The position numbers were made by a program, and so were the translations under genes. Shown here in pieces: positions 9,144 to 16,251 of a stretch of DNA of 64,000 bases. Within the stretch, counting starts at the first letter, position 1. The number at the start of each line of letters is the position of its first letter. The DNA lies in the NCBI RefSeq assembly GCF_900156105.1, contig NZ_FTMS01000008.1:62001-126000 (forward strand), written 5' to 3'. The notes below the pieces were generated by a model that was not told the origin of the DNA, did no database searches, and saw only the letters and a program-made list of their open reading frames with translations. The stretch comes from Alkalispirochaeta americana (GTDB lineage: Bacteria; Spirochaetota; Spirochaetia; DSM-27196; Alkalispirochaetaceae).

Positions 9144-10159
9144 GAGACATATCCCTGGAAGCACCGGGAAAACTTCTGCTCTTTGGGGAACACGCCGCCG
9201 TCTACGGATTCCCGGCCCTGGGGCTTCCTCTGGATCGGGGCGTCCGCCTGAACTATCGGCCCGGTTCGGACTGGGCCTTCCGCGTCTACACCGGGGAAAT
9301 TCCGGGCCTGGCATCGCCCTCGGGAGCACCAGGAACGCCCCCTGCCCCCCGGGAGATTCCTCCCCCCCGAGGGGTCGAGGGGTTTTTTCCCCATCTGCAA
9401 GCGGTCTTGTCTCGTTCTCTGGCGCCCCTGGCAGCCACAGGAGGGTTGCCTCCCGGCACGCTGGAGCTCCAGACCCGCCTTCCCCTGGGAAGCGGCTTCG
9501 GCTCCAGCGCGGCCCTCTGCACAGCCCTGGCACGCCTGGGTATCAGCTGGGCCTGGCCGGATTCGGAGGCCCATCCTGCGTCACCTCAAGAGGTCTGGCA
9601 GATAGCCCACGACCTGGAGCGGTTCTTTCACGGCACCCCCAGCGGAATCGATACGGGCTTGAGCACCCTGGAAAGCCCCCGGGCCTTTTTCTTCTCCTCC
9701 CGAGCAGAACTGCCCCGGGCGATCCCTCTGACGCTCCCGCCGCTGAATCTGGTGGTGGGCTCGATCCCCCGACAAAAAAAGACAGCCCAACTGGTAGCCG
9801 CTGTGGCAGAACGGCGCAAAACCCGCCCGGAGGAGACAGAAGGTCTTCTGCAAAATCTGGGAGCAATTGCACGCACGATCATCACCGATGATCCCCCGCC
9901 CCCCCCGGATGAGTGGGGCCGGGCTGCCTCGGAAGCCCAGGAAGCCCTCTGGCGCCTGGATCTCTCCACCCCCGAGCTTGACCATCTGCTTCGGGAAGGG
10001 TGCCGGGCAGGAGCCCTGGGGGGAAAACTCAGCGGAGCCGGAGGGGGCGGCGCCTTCTTCCTGATCTGCCCTCCCGAAGAGGGCGGGGATATCCCCGTCC
10101 TGAAGGCTCTGGCGCCATATATCCCCCCTGAAGGAACGCTCTTCTCCCTGCGGATTTAG
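9140..10159 (+). CDS. Mevalonate kinase
   Basis: Phosphorylates mevalonate to 5-phosphomevalonate. 339 residues from a GTG that overlaps the previous stop and has GGAGGAG upstream. Family motifs appear in order: APGKLLLFGEHAAVYG at the N-terminus, LPLGSGFGSSAAL phosphate loop near 110-122, FHGTPSGIDTG with the catalytic aspartate, and KLSGAGGGGAFF near the C-terminus. It closes the operon; its TAG overlaps the stop of the convergent DUF6320-like gene by two bases. With the five genes before it, the operon covers every step from acetoacetyl-CoA to IPP and DMAPP. Confidence 0.9.
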   Translation: MRDISLEAPGKLLLFGEHAAVYGFPALGLPLDRGVRLNYRPGSDWAFRVYTGEIPGLASPSGAPGTPPAPREIPPPRGVEGFFPHLQAVLSRSLAPLAATGGLPPGTLELQTRLPLGSGFGSSAALCTALARLGISWAWPDSEAHPASPQEVWQIAHDLERFFHGTPSGIDTGLSTLESPRAFFFSSRAELPRAIPLTLPPLNLVVGSIPRQKKTAQLVAAVAERRKTRPEETEGLLQNLGAIARTIITDDPPPPPDEWGRAASEAQEALWRLDLSTPELDHLLREGCRAGALGGKLSGAGGGGAFFLICPPEEGGDIPVLKALAPYIPPEGTLFSLRI

Positions 10160-10839
10160 AGGTGCAGGCGCCGCCGCAGGTCAATATACCGCAATACCGT
10201 GGCGTGAAAAATCAGAAAGAACAGCGCTGCCGGGAGAGCCGTGAGCAGGACCAGCCCGGACCACCCCGGGTGCAGAGGCTGCCCCCGGTAATTCCTGATA
10301 ACCAGATCGACTCCCACGCAGACCACCCCCGCCATGGCCAGGGAAACGGCAAGACGCACCCCTCCCCGAACCCGCTGTACCGCCACCACCGTGACCGCGA
10401 TCACCAGAGCGCACACCAGAAGAATCGGCAGGGCCACATCGAGGTACCAACTCCAGGTCCCCCCCGTGGCGTGGGCGATACCGTAGAGCAAGGCTGCCAC
10501 GGCTATGACATCCAGAAGATAGGCCCCCCAGGGGGGAACTTCCGTAAAAGGCAGAGCAAGAAAAACCCAGGCGGTGCCCAAGCTGTAGATCACCAGAGGC
10601 GACCAGGAAACTCCTCCATTAAACAGGCCATCAACCACCAGGACCACCGCCCCGGCGGCGACAAGAAGGAGTGTAATGAAGCGAAAAACGATCTTCCGTC
10701 CCGAAGGGATCTCGCCCACCTGCGGATTCTCGGGATACTCCGTGAGGCCAGGCACCTCCTCCTGCAACTCTTCCATGCCGCACAGAGGGCACCGCTCCCG
10801 GTGGGGCTCCAGCCTGACACCACAGTGTGTGCAGAACAT
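10156..10839 (-). CDS. Zinc-ribbon plus multi-helix membrane protein (DUF6320-like)
   Basis: 227 residues. The first 24 residues form a double CxxC zinc ribbon (CTHC and CPLC), followed by a short acidic linker and about six hydrophobic segments from residue 50 to the end. This matches what I recall of DUF6320 proteins, which often sit beside condensation-fold acyltransferases, as here (36 bases downstream of one). The function is not known; a role in envelope lipid or glycolipid synthesis is only a guess from the partner. GGAGG precedes the ATG. Confidence 0.7.
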   Translation of the reverse strand: MFCTHCGVRLEPHRERCPLCGMEELQEEVPGLTEYPENPQVGEIPSGRKIVFRFITLLLVAAGAVVLVVDGLFNGGVSWSPLVIYSLGTAWVFLALPFTEVPPWGAYLLDVIAVAALLYGIAHATGGTWSWYLDVALPILLVCALVIAVTVVAVQRVRGGVRLAVSLAMAGVVCVGVDLVIRNYRGQPLHPGWSGLVLLTALPAALFFLIFHATVLRYIDLRRRLHL

Positions 10840-10875
10840 CTTTATGTACCTCCGCTTTTCTCCTGCCGCGCAGGG

Positions 10876-12219
10876 TCAATTCGTTATGAGATCCCCCTGG
10901 ATTCCCAGGGATGCCAGGGTCTGGAAGAAACTCCGCTCCACCACAGGATCGCGTCGGAGACTTCCAAAACTCACCGAGACGATTCCCCGAAAGGAAACAA
11001 GCGTCATGTTCGGCCCCGTCACAGCCGAGGGGGGCGGCAGAAAGTCGAAATCGAGAACCTTCCCGGCGGTCTCCCGGGAGAGCGAAACCTCACCCAGATT
11101 GGAAAAACTCGCCGTATTAACCGCCTCGCCCTGGAAGCGATAGACTCCCCGCAGGATCAGATCCTTCAGGAAGACCGGAATTGACCGGTTGAACCAGTTT
11201 TTCCGGGCGGCCACGTTGCGCGCCACCTGCTTTCGCAGACTCCGGGGATCCAGCTGCGCCCGAAGCTGATGGTGCACGTTCCGGGCGATTTCATCCACCT
11301 GGTAGACCCCCAGCCGCTGATCAAGTTCCACCATGGCGTAGACAAAAAAGTTCCGCATCGTCCGCAACCCCGTGCCAGGACGCATATCCACGGGAACCAG
11401 AATGCGAAGGGGCCGTCGATGCCGCCGGGGCTGGTGCTCCCGGTGGTAACATATCTGGAAGGCGTACATGAAAAGAGCCAGGAAGAGATCCGTTACAGAA
11501 ACGCCCATGCCACGAGCGATCTCCTTGACCCGCTCCAGGGGATAACGTCCGGTGGTGACACGATAACGCCCCCGCGCAAGCAGAGGACCAGGCACATGCC
11601 AGGCCAAGGAATAGGAGGGCGGATGCGGCTGCCCCGGCCGATAGAAAAGCCTGCTGGCGTAGCGGGTCTCCCAGGACTCGGGTTCGCCCGGCCGCAGGAT
11701 ATCGCCAACCCCGGGGGGATGCCGGTCTTCGCCGGAACGTTCACTGTCCAATTGAGAAGCACCATCGAAGGGTTCACCCCGGAGGACAGCGCTGTACATC
11801 TCCAGAAGAGTCCTCAAGAAGAGCAGCGCGCCCCTTCCGTCGGTGAGGACGTGGGAGACCTCCACCGCTATGCGGCATCCCCGGGCCCGCACCACAATAA
11901 GAGGCCGAGCCCCACCCCGCTTGGGAAAATCCATGCAGGGAAACCCGTCGTCCCGGAGCACTCCCGCAGGAGGACACTCTTCCAGATAGTACCAGAAAAG
12001 CCCCTGCCGGAGTCGAACACAGAAATAGGGTGCGCGACGATAGAGCGCAGCCGTTGCCTGCTCCAGTGAAGCAAGATCAACAGGCTCTTCCAGACGCGCC
12101 GAGATTCTGAAGACCGTGGTAAAACGGGAGGAGAGGGCCGGGGGAAAGATGATCGCCGTAGTATCAAGCGGATACCAGCGCAGGGAGTGTTCTCCCCGCG
12201 CTGCACCGAAGGATATCAC
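10876..12219 (-). CDS. Condensation-fold acyltransferase (alcohol acetyltransferase-like)
   Basis: 447 residues of the CoA-dependent acyltransferase superfamily. The hallmark HxxxDG motif is present as SHVLTDGRG (H123, D127, G128), and the N-terminal RWYPLDTTAIIFP opening is typical of the alcohol-acetyltransferase/condensation-like group. A second half-domain with a DLFLALFMYAF segment and IPVDMR-like RILVPVDMRPG supports two tandem CAT-like lobes. The substrate is unknown. The start is a GTG with a weak ribosome site, 12 bases after the fba stop, so this gene, fba and the DUF6320-like gene look like one operon. Confidence 0.72.
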   Translation of the reverse strand: MISFGAARGEHSLRWYPLDTTAIIFPPALSSRFTTVFRISARLEEPVDLASLEQATAALYRRAPYFCVRLRQGLFWYYLEECPPAGVLRDDGFPCMDFPKRGGARPLIVVRARGCRIAVEVSHVLTDGRGALLFLRTLLEMYSAVLRGEPFDGASQLDSERSGEDRHPPGVGDILRPGEPESWETRYASRLFYRPGQPHPPSYSLAWHVPGPLLARGRYRVTTGRYPLERVKEIARGMGVSVTDLFLALFMYAFQICYHREHQPRRHRRPLRILVPVDMRPGTGLRTMRNFFVYAMVELDQRLGVYQVDEIARNVHHQLRAQLDPRSLRKQVARNVAARKNWFNRSIPVFLKDLILRGVYRFQGEAVNTASFSNLGEVSLSRETAGKVLDFDFLPPPSAVTGPNMTLVSFRGIVSVSFGSLRRDPVVERSFFQTLASLGIQGDLITN

Positions 12220-12231
12220 CGGCTGATCCGA

Positions 12232-13311
12232 TCAACCAAGATCAAACTGATCAAAAGCGTTCAGGTCCCGGAAGGCCTGAACCAGGCGTTCGGCATACCC
12301 CTTCTCGCCCGCCACCATCCAGGCCCGGGGATCGATATACTTCTTGTTGGGCTTGTCCTCGCCCTCGGGGTTTCCGATCTGAGCCATCAGGTAGTCATGG
12401 TTTGCATCCATGTACTCCCGGACAGGCCGCGTGAAGGCCCACTGGGTATCGGTGTCGATGTTCATCTTGATCACACCGTACTCGATCGCCTCGGTGATCT
12501 TGGCCTGCTCCGAGCCGGACCCTCCGTGAAAAACCAGATCCAGGGGCTTCTCCTCGCTTCGGCCCCGCTCCTGACGGATCATGGCCTGGGAATGCTTGAG
12601 AATCTCGGGACGAAGCATCACGTTACCGGGCTTGTACACCCCGTGGGTGTTTCCGAAAGCGGCAGCCACGGTGAACTTGCCAAGAGGGTTCAGGGCATCG
12701 TAGGCCTGGAGCACCTCTTCCGGCTGGGTGTAGAGACGGGAAGAATCGATGTGGCTGTTGTCCACGCCATCCTCTTCGCCACCGGTAACACCCAGTTCGA
12801 TCTCCAGAGTCATGTTGATCTTTGCCATGCGCTCCAGGTACTCGGCGCAGGTCTTGATATTTGCCTCCAGATCCTCTTCCGAGAGATCCAGCATGTGGGA
12901 GCTGTAGAGGGGCTCTCCTGTGGACTTGAAGTACTCTTCGCCCGCCTCGAGCATACCGTCTACCCAGGGAAGAAGCTTCCGTGCGCAGTGGTCGGTATGA
13001 AGAATCACGGGAACCTCGTAGAGCTTGGAAAGCATCCGAATGTGATGCGCTCCTGCCACAGCCCCCGCCACGGCCGCACGCTGGTTGGTGTTGTCCAGGT
13101 ACTTTCCTGCGTTAAAGACAGCCCCGCCGTTGGAAAACTGAATAATAATAGGACTATTTGCCTGTTTTGCTGCGTACATAGCTGCGTTGATCGTGGACGA
13201 ACCGATCACGTTCACCGCAGGAAGGGCACACTTGGTCTCCTTACAGTAGGCAAAAACCTCCTGCAACTCGTTGCCGGTAAGAACTCCCGACCGTACTTTC
13301 ATTTTAGACAT
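12232..13311 (-). CDS. fba: Fructose-bisphosphate aldolase, class II
   Basis: Zinc-dependent cleavage of fructose 1,6-bisphosphate in glycolysis and its reverse in gluconeogenesis. 359 residues, the FbaA (class IIA) length. The zinc and catalytic site segment VILHTDHCARKLLPW, the glutamate-rich ELGVTGGEEDG, VFHGGSGS and the phosphate-binding KMNIDTDTQWAF segment are all visible. Codon choice includes fewer very GC-rich runs than neighbours, consistent with high expression. It has its own promoter about 100 bases upstream and leads the acyltransferase genes. Confidence 0.96.
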   Translation of the reverse strand: MSKMKVRSGVLTGNELQEVFAYCKETKCALPAVNVIGSSTINAAMYAAKQANSPIIIQFSNGGAVFNAGKYLDNTNQRAAVAGAVAGAHHIRMLSKLYEVPVILHTDHCARKLLPWVDGMLEAGEEYFKSTGEPLYSSHMLDLSEEDLEANIKTCAEYLERMAKINMTLEIELGVTGGEEDGVDNSHIDSSRLYTQPEEVLQAYDALNPLGKFTVAAAFGNTHGVYKPGNVMLRPEILKHSQAMIRQERGRSEEKPLDLVFHGGSGSEQAKITEAIEYGVIKMNIDTDTQWAFTRPVREYMDANHDYLMAQIGNPEGEDKPNKKYIDPRAWMVAGEKGYAERLVQAFRDLNAFDQFDLG

Positions 13312-13393
13312 ACCGTCTCTCCTTCGTGGGAACTGGAATTGTGATTATCCAAACTGCTTGCAAGCTCACCCTGGCGGGAATGCCCGGGCCAGA

Positions 13394-13407
13394 GTGTTTA
13401 CAAACAC
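13394..13407. promoter_or_regulatory. 14-base palindrome at the predicted fba transcription start
   Basis: GTGTTTACAAACAC is an inverted repeat with six-base arms around a two-base centre. It lies immediately downstream of the -10 box of the fba promoter, where a bound repressor would block initiation. The regulator is not identified. Confidence 0.45.
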
Positions 13408-13414
13408 CTCGGGT

Positions 13415-13443
13415 ATTGTAGACCAATGAGGACAACCGTTCAA
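13415..13443 (-). promoter_or_regulatory. Sigma-70-type promoter of fba
   Basis: On the minus strand TTGAAC (13438-13443) and TACAAT (13415-13420) are spaced by 17 bases, a near-consensus promoter pointing to fba. The predicted start is close to 13408, giving a leader of about 95 bases. Confidence 0.65.
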
Positions 13444-13466
13444 GAACGTTGGTTCAAGATGTAGAT

Positions 13467-14258
13467 TCAGGAACGTCGGCGCTGAAGAAGATGCATAATC
13501 CGGCGTGCTGCCCACCGGGGGAGCCGCGGCCCTGCCATCGACCAGACCCAGGCTCCTGCCCCCACGGGCACCACGGCGTTCCCCCGGCGGATCGCCCCCA
13601 TCACCCGGGCCGCCACCGCGTCGGCCCCGGGCAGCCGCCCTGCGGGACCAATCCCTGCAGCGGCGTGGAAGCCACTCTGGAAGGGGCCGGGACAGACCGC
13701 CACAAAGCGGATTCCCCGGGACCGATATTCCTCCCGCAAGGACTCCGAGAGGCTCAGGGCGTAGGCCTTGCTTGCGTAATAGACAGCCATGAGCGGCCCC
13801 GGCGTAAAGGAAGCCACGGAGGCCACAGTACAAACGGTGCTTCCCCGTTTCATCCGGGGAGCAAAGCGGTGAATTGCCTGGGTGACAACGCAAACATTCA
13901 GGGCGATGGTCTGCTCGATTCGCTCCCGGGAAAGCTCCTGGAAGGGACCGTAATCGCCCACACCGGCGTTATTGATCAACAGGTTGATCTCTTCGGGATC
14001 CACCCCCTGCTCTGCCAGGCTTCGCTCCAGAACATCCACCGCCGAAGGCACGGAAAGATCAAGGCAAACCAGCCGTATCCGCCGCGAGGTACAACGCTCA
14101 ACCAGCTCCCGGGTGATCTCCCGCTCCAGTTCCTGCAAAACCGCATCGCGGCGAGCCACCAGCACCAGGTCCCACCCGGCCAGGGCGCACCGTCGGGCCA
14201 GCGCTCTCCCCAGGCCAGAGGTAGCTCCTGTGATCAGGGCCCACCCCGGAGCGGTCAC
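13467..14258 (-). CDS. SDR-family NAD(P)-dependent oxidoreductase
   Basis: 263 residues with a classical short-chain dehydrogenase pattern: cofactor motif GATSGLGRA at 11-19, NNAGVG at 96-101, a catalytic serine in the VASVAS strand and YYASK with Y160 and K164. The C-terminus is basic and may be membrane-proximal. The substrate is unknown; the sequence resembles the broad DltE/YqjQ-like SDR group. The GTG start overlaps the telA stop (GTGA), so translation is coupled to telA, an unusual partner for an SDR. Confidence 0.85.
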   Translation of the reverse strand: MTAPGWALITGATSGLGRALARRCALAGWDLVLVARRDAVLQELEREITRELVERCTSRRIRLVCLDLSVPSAVDVLERSLAEQGVDPEEINLLINNAGVGDYGPFQELSRERIEQTIALNVCVVTQAIHRFAPRMKRGSTVCTVASVASFTPGPLMAVYYASKAYALSLSESLREEYRSRGIRFVAVCPGPFQSGFHAAAGIGPAGRLPGADAVAARVMGAIRRGNAVVPVGAGAWVWSMAGPRLPRWAARRIMHLLQRRRS

Positions 14259-15394
14259 AACGACCGGTCCTCCCGGGAGGATTCGTTGCTTTCGGCGGTT
14301 ATCCGCTGGAGCCTCCGGGACAGGGTGCTCTCCATTTCAGCCAGAGCCACCTCGGCCTGGGCGCGCTTTTCCCGTCCCTCCTGCTGAATCTGGAGCGTCT
14401 CCTCAATCGTGGCGATCAGCTCGTCGTTCACCGACTGAAGGGTCTCGATCTCTACAATGGACCGCTCACTCTCCCGGGCCACACCGGTTGAGCCTTCCCG
14501 CAGCATTCGGGCATTCTTCTGCAGAAGCTCGTTGGTGGTATCCGTAACCTGGCGTTGCAACTCCAGAGCCTTTTTCTGCCGCACCAGCCCCAGGGCGATC
14601 ACCACCTGGCTCTTCCAGAGGGGAATCGTTGTGAGGATCGAACTCTGGATCTTCTCCACCAGCGTCTCGTTGTTCCCCTGGATGAGGCGGATCTGGGGAG
14701 CTGTCTGAATTGCCACCATGCGGGAGAGCTGCATATCGTGGAGTTTTTTCTCGAACCGGGAAACAAGCTGGTTCATGTCCTGGAGCTCCTGCGCCCGGGA
14801 GGGATCCCCCGAAGTACGAGCCCGTTCCTGATATTCGGGAAGGACCGTGTCGCGCACCTCCTCAAGAAGCAGCTTGCCCGCCGCGATATGAACATCCAGC
14901 TCCTGAAGATACTCGCCGTTCTTGGTGTAGAGCGTATCCAGGAGCGCAATATCCCTGAGCAACCCCATGCGGGCCTGCTCCAGCTCGCGCACGATCCCGT
15001 CAATTTGAGTAGCCAGAGTCTCGTAGCGCTGAAGAAAGGCGTTAACCCGGCGTTTTGCCCCCCCAAAGAGCCGCCCCAGTCCGGAGGGTTCAGTGGCAAG
15101 ACTCCCCACATCGGCCGCACGAATTGTGGTGACCAGACCGCTGAGAATCGCCCCCGCCTCGCCTCCGTCCTTGGTCCGAACCTCGGAGAGAACCTTTTCA
15201 GCAAACTCCGAGATACGCCGCTGGGGAGCCACCCCGAATTGAACAACGGTCTGACGATCCCGGACATCGACCGTCGAGGCAACCTCACGGGCACGATTCT
15301 GAAGCTCCGGAGCAAGATCCTCGATACTGATCAGTTCCTTCTCCGGCGAAGCCGGTTCGGTCTCGGGTCGGGTTTTTCCTGTGTCCTCTGTCAT
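14255..15394 (-). CDS. telA: Toxic anion resistance protein TelA family
   Basis: 379 residues, mostly charged and helical, with the TelA/KlaA pattern: an acidic N-terminus, an AFLQRYETLATQID segment, LLRDIALLDTLYTKN, LSRMVAIQTAPQIRLIQGNN and IPLWKSQVVIALGL. TelA proteins were linked to tellurite resistance but are widespread and their biochemical role is unresolved. The upstream XpaC-family gene is a common TelA partner. AAGGGG lies before the ATG. The stop overlaps the SDR start. Confidence 0.88.
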   Translation of the reverse strand: MTEDTGKTRPETEPASPEKELISIEDLAPELQNRAREVASTVDVRDRQTVVQFGVAPQRRISEFAEKVLSEVRTKDGGEAGAILSGLVTTIRAADVGSLATEPSGLGRLFGGAKRRVNAFLQRYETLATQIDGIVRELEQARMGLLRDIALLDTLYTKNGEYLQELDVHIAAGKLLLEEVRDTVLPEYQERARTSGDPSRAQELQDMNQLVSRFEKKLHDMQLSRMVAIQTAPQIRLIQGNNETLVEKIQSSILTTIPLWKSQVVIALGLVRQKKALELQRQVTDTTNELLQKNARMLREGSTGVARESERSIVEIETLQSVNDELIATIEETLQIQQEGREKRAQAEVALAEMESTLSRRLQRITAESNESSREDRSL

Positions 15395-15461
15395 AGCCTT
15401 ATCCCCTTGATACTAATACACCTTCCCGGACCAAAAATCAGGCCAGAGACGGCAGACCGTG

Positions 15462-16136
15462 TCAGGGCTCGCCGAGCCCTTCCATCCGGATGGTTTGTTC
15501 CAGGACCCGCAACTCCACGTCCAGATCCATCACATCGTCTTCCACAAGCTGAAGCAGCTGTTTCTCGTAGGCAATCCGTATCGTATCGAGGCTGGCTTCG
15601 GCACGGTGCAGGGCGGAATCCATCTCGGGACTCCGCACACCCCGGTTTGCCAGCCCTCCGTAGCGCTCGACCACCGTTATGGTAGCGTCCAGGTAATAGT
15701 CAAGAAACTTGCGAGCCTTTTGGAGGTTCTGCGGGTCCTGGCGAATCTCGCTAAGAATCCGTGCCGCTGCATCGCACACAGCCAGAGCCTTGGCACGAAC
15801 CCGCTGCTCCTCGACCACAGCCACGGCCCGGCGCAGTTGCACCAGTTTCCGGCTCCCCAGGGAGAGCGCTTCCAGAAGTTTTCGGTCCTCGGGGGAGGAA
15901 TCAGGCGATCCTTCTCCGGAATGGTCCGACCGACCACCCCGGGATGCCCCGGAGATCCGGGAAGAGCCAAAGGGAAACCGATCCCGAAGCCGGCGTGGCC
16001 AGGACTCGCCCAAGGCGGAGATCCCGGTGTAACAAAAGCCCGTCACGATCAGGGTCGAGACCAGTCCGAAAGAAAGAACGTGGCGAGAAACAACGAATAC
16101 GACGGCCGCTCCGAAGGCGGCAAGAGCCTTGGTCAT
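15462..16136 (-). CDS. XpaC-family (5-bromo-4-chloroindolyl phosphate hydrolysis) protein
   Basis: 224 residues: an N-terminal hydrophobic hairpin (about residues 5-40) followed by a soluble helical domain with RKLVQLRRAVAVVEEQ and the C-terminal ELRVLEQTIRMEG segment. This layout and the position upstream of telA match the XpaC family, named for a phosphatase-related phenotype without proven enzymology. AGAAGGAAACC precedes the ATG. Probably co-transcribed with telA and the SDR gene. Confidence 0.75.
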   Translation of the reverse strand: MTKALAAFGAAVVFVVSRHVLSFGLVSTLIVTGFCYTGISALGESWPRRLRDRFPFGSSRISGASRGGRSDHSGEGSPDSSPEDRKLLEALSLGSRKLVQLRRAVAVVEEQRVRAKALAVCDAAARILSEIRQDPQNLQKARKFLDYYLDATITVVERYGGLANRGVRSPEMDSALHRAEASLDTIRIAYEKQLLQLVEDDVMDLDVELRVLEQTIRMEGLGEP

Positions 16137-16251
16137 GGTTTCCTTCTCTCTCTGCTTATCTTATCCCGAATATACCATCGAAAGGTACTATCCAGAAGAT
16201 ACACCAGGGCTCCGCCTTGTACTACCTGATTGGGGTAACTCTGTTTCCGGT

